A stretch of DNA of 64,000 nt from Streptomyces sp. CBMA152 (GTDB taxonomy: Bacteria > Actinomycetota > Actinomycetes > Streptomycetales > Streptomycetaceae). A program made the translations under genes and the position numbers. Location: the NCBI RefSeq assembly GCF_014596475.1, contig NZ_MECJ01000014.1, positions 52,409-116,408 on the forward strand, given 5' to 3'. The stretch's first letter is position 1, and each line of letters starts with the position of its first letter. A model generated the notes under the pieces. It made no database searches, was not told the origin of the DNA, and saw only the letters and a list, made by a program, of their open reading frames with translations. Of this stretch, positions 7,781 to 17,254 are shown piece after piece.

Positions 7781-9328
7781 TCACCCGGCCGGTCGGGGCG
7801 CGGCGAAGCGCGCCGCCAGTTCCCGCTTGAGCACCTTGCCACTGGGACCGAGCGGGAAGGCGTCCACGAACTCCACCCGCCGCGGGTACTTGTACGCGGC
7901 GAGCCGCTGCCGCGCCCAGGCCACGATCTCCTCGTCCAGACCGGCAGGCCGGGTCCGGTCCCGGGTCCGCACGACGGCACAGACCTCCTCGCCGCGCACG
8001 GCGTCCGGCACCCCGATGACGGCGACCTGCGCGATCGCCGGGTGCCGGGCCAGCACCTCCTCGACCTCCCGCGGATAGACGTTGTACCCGCCGCGGACGA
8101 CCATGTCCTTCTTGCGGTCGACCACGGACAGATAGCCGTCGGTGTCCTGCACACCGAGGTCGCCCGTGCGCAGCCAGCCGTCGACGATCGCCTCGGCGGT
8201 CTCCTCGGGCCGGCCCAGATAGCCGGCCATCACGTTGTGCCCGCGCACCACGATCTCCCCGACGGCGCCCTCGGGAAGCAGTTCGATGCGGCCCACGGTC
8301 TCGGCGCGGGCGATGCCCACCTCGACGCCCCACACCGGCCGCCCCACGGTGCCCGGTTTGCAGGGCCAGGCGGGCTGGTTGTAGGCGACGACCGGCGAGG
8401 TCTCGGTCAGGCCGTACCCCTCGTAGATCAGGCAGTCGTACGTCTTCTGGAACTCCTCGAGGATCGGCACCGGCAGCGCGGAGCCGCCGGAGAAGGCCCG
8501 GTCCAGCGGGGGCCGTCTGGCGTCGTGGGCGGCGGCCTCCAGCAGGGCGAGGAACATCGTCGGCACACCCATGAGCACCGTGCACGTATGCCGCACCATG
8601 AGGTCGAGGGCTCGCGCCGACTCGAAGCGGTCCATCAGCACCATGGTGGCGCCAGCCCTGAAGCACGTGCTCATGCCGCAGATCTGACCGAAGGTGTGGA
8701 ACAGCGGCAGACAGCCGAGCAGCACGTCCTCGGGCCGGAAGGCGAACGGGGACTCCATGCCGACCTGGATGTTCATGGTGAGGTTGAGCTGGGTGAGCAT
8801 CGCGCCCTTGGGCCGCCCCGTGGTGCCGGAGGTGTACAGCACCACCGCCAGATCGTCCGGCCGCATCGGGACGCAGCCCGCGATGGGCGCCGTCCGCCCG
8901 GCGAGCACATCGAGCCGGGGCGCGTCGTGCTCCTGGCCAGGTCCCGCGGTGAACACCCGGACCCCGGCGGCCTCGGCGGCCGGGGCGCCCTCGGTGAGCA
9001 GATCCGTGCCGCAGACCAGGGCCACGGCGCCCGAGTCCGTCAGCACATGCTCGATCTCCGCCGCCTTGAGCAGCGCGTTGACCGGGACGACCACCGCTCC
9101 GAGCGCGAGCGCGCCGAAGTACGCGAGCGGGAACTCGAAGCCGTTCGGCAGCAGCAGCGCCACCCGGTCGCCGGACGTGATGCCGTGGGCGCGCAGCGCG
9201 GCCGCGTACTGCCGTGAGCGCAGCCACAGTTCGCCGTAGGACATGCTCCGTTCGCCGAAGACCACCGCCGGGTGGCCGGTCCTGCGTGCGGCGGACTCGG
9301 CGAGCACCGCGGCCACCGAGAGAGTCAT
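7781..9328 (-). CDS. acyl-CoA ligase of the C5N cassette (5-aminolevulinate activating)
   Basis: A 515-residue ANL-family adenylating enzyme. It has the P-loop YTSGTTGRPKGAM, YEGYGLTETSP, the hinge region GYLSVVDRKKDMVVRGGYNVYP, and the C-terminal catalytic lysine in GPSGKVLKREL. AGGAGG precedes the ATG. It lies next to an ALAS and a second ANL ligase, the three-gene C5N set known from asukamycin and related pathways. There it makes 5-aminolevulinyl-CoA, which cyclises to 2-amino-3-hydroxycyclopent-2-enone. Substrate assignment rests on this context. Confidence 0.85.
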   Translation of the reverse strand: MTLSVAAVLAESAARRTGHPAVVFGERSMSYGELWLRSRQYAAALRAHGITSGDRVALLLPNGFEFPLAYFGALALGAVVVPVNALLKAAEIEHVLTDSGAVALVCGTDLLTEGAPAAEAAGVRVFTAGPGQEHDAPRLDVLAGRTAPIAGCVPMRPDDLAVVLYTSGTTGRPKGAMLTQLNLTMNIQVGMESPFAFRPEDVLLGCLPLFHTFGQICGMSTCFRAGATMVLMDRFESARALDLMVRHTCTVLMGVPTMFLALLEAAAHDARRPPLDRAFSGGSALPVPILEEFQKTYDCLIYEGYGLTETSPVVAYNQPAWPCKPGTVGRPVWGVEVGIARAETVGRIELLPEGAVGEIVVRGHNVMAGYLGRPEETAEAIVDGWLRTGDLGVQDTDGYLSVVDRKKDMVVRGGYNVYPREVEEVLARHPAIAQVAVIGVPDAVRGEEVCAVVRTRDRTRPAGLDEEIVAWARQRLAAYKYPRRVEFVDAFPLGPSGKVLKRELAARFAAPRPAG

Positions 9329-9404
9329 GAGGCCTCCTGCCGGGAAGGGCCGCGCGGCGGCCCGGGCCCTTCGTGCGCCGGGCCCGGCCGCCGCCGGCGG
9401 GATG

Positions 9405-10622
9405 TCAGTGGTTCGTGCGCGGGATGTCGAGCTCCTGCCAGATGCTGTCGAGCGCCTCGGCGAACTTCTCGACGTCCGTGGTGGTGTGGGTGGCCGACGG
9501 CGCCACACGCAGGATCTCCTCGCCCTCGCGGACGCTGGGCGCGTTGATCGGCTGTACGTAGATGCCGTGCCGCGACAGCAGCAGCGCGGACGCCTCCCGG
9601 CAGCGGGCGTCGTCGCCGACGAAGACCGAGACGATGTGCGACATCGGCGAGACGAACGGGATCCGCCGCTCGTCGAGCAGCCGGTGCAGCAGCTGGGCGT
9701 TGGTGCGCAGCGACTCCCGCTCCTGCTCCGAGGAACGCAGGTGCCGTACGGCCGCCAGGGCGCCCGCGGCGATGGCCGGCGGCAGCGACGTGGTGAAGAT
9801 GAACGAGCGCGAGAAGCTGCGCACCGCGTCGATCAGCGCGGCGGGTCCCGCCACATAGCCGCCGGCCGTGCCGAGCCCCTTGGCGAGCGTGCCCATGATC
9901 ACCGAGAAGTCGTCGGCGATGCCCTCGCGGGCGGCGATGCCGGCGCCCTCCGGCCCGTACATGCCGACCGCGTGCACCTCGTCGAGGAAGGTGCTGGCGT
10001 TGTACCGCTTGGCTATGTCGGCGATCTCGGCGATCGGTGCGATGTCCCCGGACATGGAGTACACCGACTCCAGGACGATCAGCTTGGGCCGGTCCACGGA
10101 GTCGGCCGCGATCAACTCTTCCAGGTGGGCGGCGTCGTTGTGACGGAAGATCCGTTTCTGTGCGCCGCTGTGCCGCAGGCCGTCGATGATCGAGGCGTGG
10201 TTGAGCCGGTCCGAGTAGACGACGGTGTCCGGGGCACGGCCGGCCAGCACCGACAGCGCGCCGTCGTTCGCCGTGTAGCCCGAGGTGAACAGGAGGGCGG
10301 CCTCCTTGCCGTGGAGCGCGGCGAGCTCCTTCTCCAGCAGCACGTGGTAGTGGTTGGTGCCCCCGATGTTGCGGGAGCCGCCGGAGCCGGCCCCGTACGT
10401 GTCGATGGCCTCCTTCATCGCCGCGAGTACGGCGGGGTGCTGGCCCATGCCCAGGTAGTCGTTGCTGCACCACACGCTGATCTCGGTGTCGGCGCCGCTG
10501 GCCCGGTCGCGCGCCACGGCGCTGGGGAAGCGTCCGGCGTTGCGGCCGATCTCCAGGAACTGCCGCTGCTGACCGGAGAATTCCTGCATCTGGCGGGAGA
10601 AGTGCTCCAAGTGCTGGTTCAT
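9405..10622 (-). CDS. 5-aminolevulinate synthase, secondary-metabolism type
   Basis: A PLP-dependent alpha-oxoamine synthase of about 405 residues that condenses glycine with succinyl-CoA to 5-aminolevulinate. Motifs seen are [25 protein letters not shown], and the PLP lysine in [12 protein letters not shown]. Streptomyces makes heme by the C5 glutamyl-tRNA route, so an ALAS here points to C5N-unit biosynthesis. The start at 10622 (MNQHLEHF) is chosen as usual for the family; GTG 10646 would add eight residues. It is flanked by the two ANL ligases on the same strand. Confidence 0.9.
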   Translation of the reverse strand: MNQHLEHFSRQMQEFSGQQRQFLEIGRNAGRFPSAVARDRASGADTEISVWCSNDYLGMGQHPAVLAAMKEAIDTYGAGSGGSRNIGGTNHYHVLLEKELAALHGKEAALLFTSGYTANDGALSVLAGRAPDTVVYSDRLNHASIIDGLRHSGAQKRIFRHNDAAHLEELIAADSVDRPKLIVLESVYSMSGDIAPIAEIADIAKRYNASTFLDEVHAVGMYGPEGAGIAAREGIADDFSVIMGTLAKGLGTAGGYVAGPAALIDAVRSFSRSFIFTTSLPPAIAAGALAAVRHLRSSEQERESLRTNAQLLHRLLDERRIPFVSPMSHIVSVFVGDDARCREASALLLSRHGIYVQPINAPSVREGEEILRVAPSATHTTTDVEKFAEALDSIWQELDIPRTNH

Positions 10623-10679
10623 GACGTCAACTCGCTCTCTGGTCACTGGCGTACGGCCGATCGTTTGCTTCCTCGTGGT

Positions 10680-12257
10680 TCACGTCGCCGCGGCCGCCGG
10701 GGTGGAGGCGAGCGCGCGCAGCCGGGGCTTGTCCGGCTTGCCCGAGTCGTTGAGCGGCAGCGCGTCCAGCAGGACGACCGCTTCGGGGACGTGCCGCTCG
10801 GAGAGGGCCTCGGCGACACGGGCGCGTACGAGTGCGGGCTCGACCCGGGCGCCGGGGCGCGCCACCACCGCGGCGTGCAGACGCTCCAGGCCGTCCGCGT
10901 CGCGCACCCCGTAGACGGCGGCGTGCGCGACACCGGGCAGGGTCTGGATCTCCCGCTCCACGGCCGCCGGATACACCTTCACACCGCCGGTCTTGACGAC
11001 ATCGGCGATGCGGTCGAACAGGCGCAGATAGCCCTCCGCGTCCAACTGCCCCAGATCACCGGTGCGGTACCAGCCGTCGCGCAGCACCTTCGCCGTCAGT
11101 TCGGGGTCCTGCCAGTACCCGTCCATCATGTGCGGCGAACGCAGCCATACCTCGCCGGTGGCACCCACCGGCAGCTCCCGGCCCGACTCCGGATCGCACA
11201 CCGTGAGTTCGACCTCGGGAAACGGCCGCCCCACGGTGGAACGCAGCCGCTCCTCCTGGTGCTCCACGGGGTTGAGCAAAGTGATCCGGCCGCTTTCGGT
11301 CGTGCCGTAGCCCTGCACCAGGGCGGGTCCGAAGACGCGTACCGCCTCCGCGATGCGCGCGGGCGCCGCGGCGCAGCCGGTGTAGATCAGCTGGCGCAGC
11401 GAGGACAGGTCGGTGGCGTCGATCAGAGGGTGGTCGAGGAGGCGGTACAGCTGCGGGGTGGCCACCAGGGTCCGGGTGATCCGGTGTTCGGCCACCGCGC
11501 GCAGAATCCGTTCGGCGTCCGCCTCTTCGTGCAGGTGGACCGTGCCGCCGCGGACGAGTACGGCGTCGGCCATCGGCCCGACCGTGTGGCTGAGCGGGGT
11601 GGTGACGAGCATCCGTGCAGCGGGCTCGGTCACCGCGGTGGTCGTCGCCTCGACGATGCTCTGCCAGCTGCGCCCCGACTGCCGTATCCCTTTGGGCAGC
11701 CCGGTGCTTCCGCTGGTGAACGCGATCACGGCGAGCGTCTGCGGGTCCCATGCCGCCGGCTCCTGCGACCCGTCGGCGCTCGTGCCCGTCGCGTCGAGGC
11801 CCTCCCCCTCGAAGCCCGCCGCCTCCTCGGACCCGGCCAGGGCGAACCGGCCGGGGCGCAGTGCCGCCAGCTCCCGTGCCCGGTCCGCGTTCTCCTCGTC
11901 GGTGTAGAGCACGGACGCCGCGGTGGAGTCCAGGATCCGCAGCTGAGCCGGGACACTCAAGGGCTGCTCCGAGGAGCCCGGGTTGATGGTCCGCAGATGA
12001 CATACGGCGGCGCCGAGCCGGTGGGCCGCGTACCGCACGTAGAACATCTCGGGGCTGTTCGGCGCCACCAGGATCCCGACCACGCTGCCGGCCCCCGCGC
12101 CGAGCCCGCGCAGCCGGCGCGTCGCGCCGTCCACGGACTCGACGAACTCTCCCGCCGACACCGGGCGTTCGCGCCAGTACAGCGCGGTGCGCCCGAGATT
12201 CTCCGAGAGCACCGCCATGACCTGCGCGACATATCCCTCGCCATCCGTAGCCACCAC
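10680..12257 (-). CDS. amide synthetase of the C5N cassette (ANL family)
   Basis: A 525-residue adenylating enzyme. FTSGSTGLPKGIRQSG, VQGYGTTESGRITL, YRTGDLG and a C-terminal LPLNDSGKPDKPRL carry the ANL motifs. It differs clearly from the neighbouring CoA ligase. In asukamycin-like clusters the third member of the trio joins the C5N ring to a polyene carboxylate by an amide bond. It is transcribed first of the three (synthetase, ALAS, ligase). The acceptor acid is not visible from the sequence. Confidence 0.8.
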   Translation of the reverse strand: MVATDGEGYVAQVMAVLSENLGRTALYWRERPVSAGEFVESVDGATRRLRGLGAGAGSVVGILVAPNSPEMFYVRYAAHRLGAAVCHLRTINPGSSEQPLSVPAQLRILDSTAASVLYTDEENADRARELAALRPGRFALAGSEEAAGFEGEGLDATGTSADGSQEPAAWDPQTLAVIAFTSGSTGLPKGIRQSGRSWQSIVEATTTAVTEPAARMLVTTPLSHTVGPMADAVLVRGGTVHLHEEADAERILRAVAEHRITRTLVATPQLYRLLDHPLIDATDLSSLRQLIYTGCAAAPARIAEAVRVFGPALVQGYGTTESGRITLLNPVEHQEERLRSTVGRPFPEVELTVCDPESGRELPVGATGEVWLRSPHMMDGYWQDPELTAKVLRDGWYRTGDLGQLDAEGYLRLFDRIADVVKTGGVKVYPAAVEREIQTLPGVAHAAVYGVRDADGLERLHAAVVARPGARVEPALVRARVAEALSERHVPEAVVLLDALPLNDSGKPDKPRLRALASTPAAAAT

Positions 12258-12446
12258 GCCCGCCCTTCGTTGCCCTCACCGACGCAGGCCAGCCTCTTCG
12301 CACCCGCCACCGGCGACAATCTGCGAACGGAGTGCCTGAAGGGACAGCCGCACCCGCGCCCGACCGAGCTGACCGATCGGGCTCACCAGTGCCCCCACCT
12401 GGGCGTTTGACGTTTCTACGGGTTCGGCGCTTCGGTGATGCCGGCG

Positions 12447-13421
12447 CTACGCGGCGCGGACGCCGACACCTCGCCGCTCGAAGGCCCACCGCGCCGCCTC
12501 GCTCGCGAGGCCGATCAGGTCGGGGTCGGAGGTGTCCCCGTCCAAGTGGCGGTATTCGACGGCCGTTTGGATCAGCATGCGTTCCGCCAGGCCCAGGTGG
12601 CTGTGGAAGCCCGACTCGATGATGCTCGCGGCGGTCGCCTGCGCGCTGCGGCCGGCGGCGTGCCCGGCATGGATGCGGGCTTCGAGCTCGCGGAGATAGC
12701 GCAGGTATGTACGGACCCCCTCCGGGCCGACGATCGGGCCGTGCCCCGGGACGACGGTCCGGGGCTCCAGGGCCAGGATGGTTTCGCAGGCGTCGGCTAC
12801 GCGGGACAGGGGGCCCTGCCAGTGGACCGGGTGGTCGCCGACGAAGAGGATGTCGCCGGCGCAGACGACGGCCTGTTCCGGCAGGTGGACGATCAGGTCT
12901 CCGGCGGTGTGGGCCGGGCCGACTTCGATGAGCTCCAGCGGAATGGTTCCGATGTGGAGTCGGTGGCGTCCGGTGAAGGTCTGCGTGGGGGGCTGGAGTT
13001 CGAGGCCGTCGTAGCGGTAGTGGCCGAAATGCTTGCGCATGTACCAGCCGAGCGGCTCGTCGGCGGGCGTGGCATGGGTGAGGTGATGCATCGCCTCGGG
13101 GTCCGGCTCGATGCAGATGTGGTCGAGGCTGGCCCGGGTGCTGATGATTTCGGCGTCGGGGAAAAACGCGTTGCCGAAGGTGTGGTCGCCGTTGGCGTGG
13201 GTGTTGATGACGGTCCGTACGCGGGCTTCCTCGGGCAGCACGGCCGAGGTCGCCGCTATGAGGGCGCGTGTCATCGGCCCGTCGTAGGGAGTGTCGACCA
13301 GAGCGGCCTCCGTACCCGAGGCGATTACCAAGCAGTTGGCGAAACCCCAGGTTCCGGATTTCTGCGGGACCCAGGCATGGATTCCCTCGGCGAGATGGGT
13401 GAGTGCAGTGGGCAAGCTCAT
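12447..13421 (-). CDS. MBL-fold metallo-hydrolase
   Basis: This 324-residue metallo-beta-lactamase-fold protein has THANGDHTFGN (HxHxDH variant with Asn in place of the usual middle residue), GPAHTAGD, CAGDILFVGD and VPGHGPIVG. Such enzymes hydrolyse esters, thioesters or lactones; those near PKS clusters can release or trim polyketides. The C-terminus EAARWAFERRGVGVRAA is longer than the minimal domain. The ATG at 13421 begins MSLPTALTHLAEGIHAW. A 189-base gap separates it from the C5N genes, so cluster membership is possible but not certain. Confidence 0.8.
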   Translation of the reverse strand: MSLPTALTHLAEGIHAWVPQKSGTWGFANCLVIASGTEAALVDTPYDGPMTRALIAATSAVLPEEARVRTVINTHANGDHTFGNAFFPDAEIISTRASLDHICIEPDPEAMHHLTHATPADEPLGWYMRKHFGHYRYDGLELQPPTQTFTGRHRLHIGTIPLELIEVGPAHTAGDLIVHLPEQAVVCAGDILFVGDHPVHWQGPLSRVADACETILALEPRTVVPGHGPIVGPEGVRTYLRYLRELEARIHAGHAAGRSAQATAASIIESGFHSHLGLAERMLIQTAVEYRHLDGDTSDPDLIGLASEAARWAFERRGVGVRAA

Positions 13422-13445
13422 GGACGCATTGTTTCCCCGTCCGCC

Positions 13446-13483
13446 CGGTTGTGCGCTGTGGTGATCACCACAGCGCACAACCG
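13446..13483. terminator. 38-base perfect palindrome (terminator or operator)
   Basis: A perfect 19+19 palindrome centred on TGATCA lies between the end of the XRE gene (-) and the start of the MBL gene (-). As RNA it would form a stem without a proper loop, so about four bases must open. It most likely ends XRE transcription but could also be a dimer-binding site for MBL control. Confidence 0.6.
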
Positions 13484-13531
13484 TGATTCTGTCTGGAAAC
13501 AGCCGATGCCCAGGCCGACCGGGCGTCAGAT

Positions 13532-14329
13532 TTACGGCTGGACCGGGTCGAACAGCAGGGTCATATAGCGGGCTCCGGACCCGCTGAGAAACTGGGAGAG
13601 CATCATGGTGACATGGCCCTGCCCGCGCACGGCGTGGTGCAGCGGCCGCCGGTCGCCGTCCGGGTGGATTCTCGTGCTGCCGCTCTCGTGGTACGGACCG
13701 CGCACCCACGGGTCTTCCATGATCTGCGCACGGATACCCAGCAGGACCGGGTCGTCGGGATGGGCGGCGAGGGAGGCCCTGAGTGCCGAGACGAGGGTGG
13801 GCAGCCATACGGACTCCCAGTCCACCAGCGAGAATTCGCGGGCCTCCCGGTCCAGCAGCATCCAGGCCAGGGTGTTCTCGGGCGGTTCGCCGCGCAGGAA
13901 CATCTCGGCGAAGGGCTCGTTGTACAGGCGCAGGTTGTAACGGAAGTCCGTGATGTACGCCATCTCCCGCTGCCCGTCCAGCACCTGCTGCCAGATCGGC
14001 GGCACATCCGGATCCGCGGACGGGTGGAGCGGGAGGGACGGCTCCGTCCCGAAGTACTCCAAATGGACATAGATGTACTCACTGTCCTTGAATCTGAGTA
14101 CCCGGGCCAGCTCCAGCAGATACGTCGGCGTCGGGCGCAGGGCACCCGACTCGACCTTCTGATAGGTGCCGATGCCTTTCCGCATCAGCAAGTCGACGTC
14201 CGTCTGGCTCAATCCCTTGACCCGCGGCCCGCGTCGGCCGCCGGCAGGGCGCGGCGGTAGCCCTGCTTCTTCCGGACCGAGTGCCTCCCTGCAGGCCCGC
14301 ATTATCTGCTGTATGACCTCACGATTCAC
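13532..14329 (-). CDS. XRE-family regulator with MmyB-like ligand-binding domain
   Basis: About 265 residues. The N-terminal HTH (GLSQTDVDLLMRKGIGTYQKVESGALRPTPTYLLELARVL) lies at roughly 45-90. A C-terminal PAS-like MmyB domain follows (YNLRLYNEPFAEMFLRGEPPENTLAWMLLD). GTG 14329 follows GAAGAGG. MmyB-type regulators are common in Streptomyces and often flank SDR or monooxygenase genes. It is upstream of the MBL gene with a palindrome between them. Confidence 0.82.
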   Translation of the reverse strand: MNREVIQQIMRACREALGPEEAGLPPRPAGGRRGPRVKGLSQTDVDLLMRKGIGTYQKVESGALRPTPTYLLELARVLRFKDSEYIYVHLEYFGTEPSLPLHPSADPDVPPIWQQVLDGQREMAYITDFRYNLRLYNEPFAEMFLRGEPPENTLAWMLLDREAREFSLVDWESVWLPTLVSALRASLAAHPDDPVLLGIRAQIMEDPWVRGPYHESGSTRIHPDGDRRPLHHAVRGQGHVTMMLSQFLSGSGARYMTLLFDPVQP

Positions 14330-14851
14330 GCGCCTCTTCCCCCAGAGCAGTAGTAGTTGAAAGTTAAATAGCAGATACGAGAATACCGGAGATTTACTTC
14401 CCGTTGTTAAAAGGGTGTCACGTCCGCCAGGATGAACCACCATCGGGATGCACAGTGGTCATCCGGACGACCGGAGCGAACGGGGATGGAGGACACGTGT
14501 CGTATGGCTCTTCGGTGTGGGAAGTGCGCCGACGGGCCGGGCATTTGCTCGACACGCACGCCCCGCACATCCCTTCACGGTCAGAACCGCATCTCGCCGA
14601 TGGGCGACTCTCGCCTCGTACGGATTCCGACGTCTGGGGGGACATCGAAATCCGGTCATGAGGTGGCGAGTTGAACATGCCAAGGCAGGAGCGGCCCCTA
14701 TCGCGGCGCCGACAAACGCATACCGATTTACCCCTCACGCACTGCGGCCTTGCCGATAGAGGCCGGTGCGGAGGTTTGTCTTTCCAGAGAGATCTGGTCC
14801 GGCGATGACGGGTTCAGAGGGTTCCCGGCCGGCGGAGACGGGGAGTGGAGA
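14330..14851. other. intergenic region, no convincing gene
   Basis: A 522-base gap between divergent genes. The part next to the XRE gene (about 14340-14415) is relatively AT-rich and probably holds its promoter. Several short frames are open on both strands, but none has a ribosome binding site with recognisable protein sequence. I see no repeat or strong hairpin. Confidence 0.5.
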
Positions 14852-15193
14852 ATGGCACGGGGACAAGCCCGTTCGGTCTTGGTGACCGGCGGCAACCGAG
14901 GCATCGGGCCGCAGACGGCCCGCCGCCTCGCGCGGGGTGGGGACAGGGTCGCCGCCGTATACCGCACTACCGCACCCGCTGAGGGGTTCCTCGGTGTGCC
15001 GTGCGATGTGACCGGCGGCGCCGAGGCCGATCCGGTCCTCGAAGAAGTCGAGGCCGCCCACGGCAACGGTCAGGCGCCGGTGGCGAACGCGAGAGTCACG
15101 AACGGCCAGTTGCCCGCCCGTATGACGGATGGCCAGGCCTGTATCTCCGGCGCGGCCCTCTGCGTCGGCAACGGGATCATCATGGGGCACTGA
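14852..15193 (+). pseudogene. internally deleted FabG-type reductase
   Basis: An open frame of 113 residues, starting at ATG 14852 with GGAG upstream. It begins SVLVTGGNRGIG like the intact FabG at 2135-2839 and stays alignable to RMTD at about residue 91. It then jumps to GAALCVGNGIIMGH, the equivalent of the FabG C-terminus GAVVPVDGGLGMGH. The missing part corresponds to FabG residues of about 92-217, including Asn99, Ser127, Tyr140 and Lys144. The NAG motif has also become NAR. It cannot be an active reductase. The frame is preserved, so expression as a small Rossmann-like protein cannot be excluded. Confidence 0.8.
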
Positions 15194-15982
15194 TTCCTCG
15201 CGGCCCCGTACCGCAGGACGCCACCGGCGCCCGGTCGGCGAGCGGGACCTCATGCTCCAAGCCACTCGCGGTGTCGAGCAGGTCCAGGAAACCGAACTCA
15301 CACTGCCGGGGTGCTCACGGCGCGCCGCCACCGCGCCGTCTTTGACGGACAGTCATGCCCAGGACGTGCGCGATCACCTCACGCCACGCGCGAACGGGGC
15401 ACATCTGTTGTCAGGGTGCACGAGCTCCCCATCACCGAGGGGAGCCTCGTGCGCTGTTGTCCGCAGTCCCGGTCCACTACCCGGCGAGCAGGTACCGCCG
15501 GCGTCGTCCCATGCCCGGCCCCGGCCGAGCCCCGCCTTCGGCGCCGCGTGCCGCGGGGTCCCGGCGGCGGCCGTGTGCCGCCGGCCGGTGCCGCCCGCCC
15601 CGTGCGCCTGCCCGGAGCGGGCAGGCGGACCGGCCCACCGCCGAACCACCGTCGGCTCCGCCCCCAAGAGGTCCGGTCAGCACACTTCCCCCAGCTGACC
15701 GGGACCAGCCGAGACGGCGGCCTCGTTTCCCTCGACGAGCCGCCGTACGCCCGCCGCCTGGGGCGGGTGCCTCGGCCCGGCAGGGGGCGCCGTCCACTCC
15801 CGGCGGCGCCCCCTCCCCCGGCCGGCCCGCGAGCCCTTGGCGCCGGCCGACGCCCAACCGCCGCACGATCGCCCGGTTCCCCGGCGCGCTCATGCCCCCG
15901 ACCACCCACCCACGGGAGCCCCGCTCCCCTGCCGCTCGGCCTGTTCGCCTTCCCGGCCAGCGTCCCGTTCCGGAGCCATACC
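15194..15982. other. 789-base intergenic region with one strong hairpin
   Basis: All frames are long and open because of high GC, but none shows recognisable protein sequence or balanced composition; they are Arg/Pro/Ala-rich. I do not call a gene here. The only clear structure is the hairpin at 15419-15451. Confidence 0.5.
15419..15451. terminator. hairpin with 12-base-pair stem and single-base bulge
   Basis: CACGAGCTCCCC pairs with GGGGAG-C-CTCGTG around an 8-base loop; one C is bulged. It lies about 230 bases after the deleted FabG gene and may be a terminator or an RNA structure. Confidence 0.5.
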
Positions 15983-17254
15983 GTGTCCCACACCTCGACT
16001 GCCCTGGCGCTGTCCGCCCGTTCCGTGCCGTCGCTGGGATGCGTGGCCGTCGTCGCCCCGTACGGTGACGGCGGCCACCACGCCCAGCAGTACGACCGCC
16101 ACGGCTGGAGCGGTGTCGCCGTCACCCTGCCCGCGGAGACACTGCCCGCGGCGCACCGCAACTGCGGCCGACCGACCGGCTATCAGGACACGATCCGGCA
16201 CGACAGCGTGAGCCGCACCGCGCGCGCCCTGCGGGCCCGCAACGTCAGCGCGATCGTGCCGGGGAGCGGACTCGGTGTCGACCTGGCCGAGCGGCTGGCC
16301 CATGCGCTGGGGATGGTCGGCAACCTGCCCTCGACGTCCGCGCTGCGCACCGACCGGGCCGTCCAGGCGGCCGCGCTGCGCGACCGGGGTCTGGCGGCCC
16401 CGCGCAGCCTGCGCACCAGCAGCCTGACGGCGGCGCTGCGGTGGGCGGAACTCTGCGGCCTGCCCGGCTACTTGCTCACCGCCGCCGACAGCGCGGTGAC
16501 CGCGCCTGCCGCCGTGTGCACCAGCGACGCCGAGATCCGCTCGGCCTGGCCGTGGCTGCGCCGCGCCGCCCTGCACGAGAGCGGCACCGGCGACCTGGTC
16601 ATCCAGGAAAGGGTGACGGGCCAGCAGTTCGTCGCCCATACCGTCGCCGTCCCGGGCACCGGGCAGCGCGTGGCCGCGCTCTGGTCCGAACTGCGCACCG
16701 GCGAGGGCGTGCACGGCCGCTCCGACCTGATGGATCCCGACAGCCTGCTCGGCCGCACCCTGACGCGCTACGCGATACGGGCCCTGGACGTGCTGGGCGT
16801 GGAGGCGGGTGCGGCCCGCTGCCGGATCGCCTTCTCCACCGAGCGCGGCCCCACCCTGCTTTCCGCCCGGGCCTTTGCCCGTACGTCACCGGGCGACGAG
16901 CTCGCGGCGCGGGCCACGGGCATCGACCCCGTGCGGGCCGCCGTCGAAGTCAGTGTCACCGGACGGCTCGCGCCTGCGACCGGCCCGCACCGGCACGTGT
17001 CCCGCGTGTCGCTGATCGCCCCGCACGACGGAGTCCTCGACGGACATCTTCTGCATACCCTCGACTCCCTGCCGACGGTGGTCGCCGGCGTCGGGCCGCT
17101 GGTGGCGGGTATGCGCGTGCGGCGCACCGTCGACCGCACGACGTGCCCCGGCCAGATCGTCCTGGCCGCCACCTCCCGCGATGCGATCGACGCGGACTAC
17201 CGCTCGATCCGGGCACTGGAGGGACTCGGCCTGTACGGCGAGTCGGGCCGGTGA
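15983..17254 (+). CDS. degenerate ATP-grasp-fold protein (catalytic residues missing)
   Basis: About 423 residues from GTG 15983, which has GGAG seven bases upstream. The layout follows carboxylate-amine ligases of the ATP-grasp superfamily: an N-terminal Rossmann-like domain (LGCVAVVAPYGDGGHHAQ), a central HPr-like stretch (RTDRAVQAAALRDRGLAAPRS), then the grasp domain. The ATP-contacting VLKP element reads LLTAADS, without lysine. The metal-binding block HTE...IEVNAR of active ligases reads RCR...LSARAF. These losses suggest a pseudoenzyme with a binding or structural role. The upstream open frame is probably not coding. Confidence 0.7.
   Translation: MSHTSTALALSARSVPSLGCVAVVAPYGDGGHHAQQYDRHGWSGVAVTLPAETLPAAHRNCGRPTGYQDTIRHDSVSRTARALRARNVSAIVPGSGLGVDLAERLAHALGMVGNLPSTSALRTDRAVQAAALRDRGLAAPRSLRTSSLTAALRWAELCGLPGYLLTAADSAVTAPAAVCTSDAEIRSAWPWLRRAALHESGTGDLVIQERVTGQQFVAHTVAVPGTGQRVAALWSELRTGEGVHGRSDLMDPDSLLGRTLTRYAIRALDVLGVEAGAARCRIAFSTERGPTLLSARAFARTSPGDELAARATGIDPVRAAVEVSVTGRLAPATGPHRHVSRVSLIAPHDGVLDGHLLHTLDSLPTVVAGVGPLVAGMRVRRTVDRTTCPGQIVLAATSRDAIDADYRSIRALEGLGLYGESGR

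Noticed and set aside
9405..10622. Heme biosynthesis ALAS
   Set aside because: Streptomyces uses the glutamyl-tRNA route, and the two ANL neighbours define the C5N cassette.
9243..12410. Open frame of about 1055 codons on the plus strand
   Set aside because: It is the antisense shadow of the ligase, ALAS and amide synthetase genes; composition is Arg/Gly/Val/Gln-rich with no domain.
15311..15982. N-terminal extension of the ATP-grasp-like protein
   Set aside because: The extension is Arg/Pro-rich without family sequence; a GTG with GGAG at the correct distance lies at 15983.
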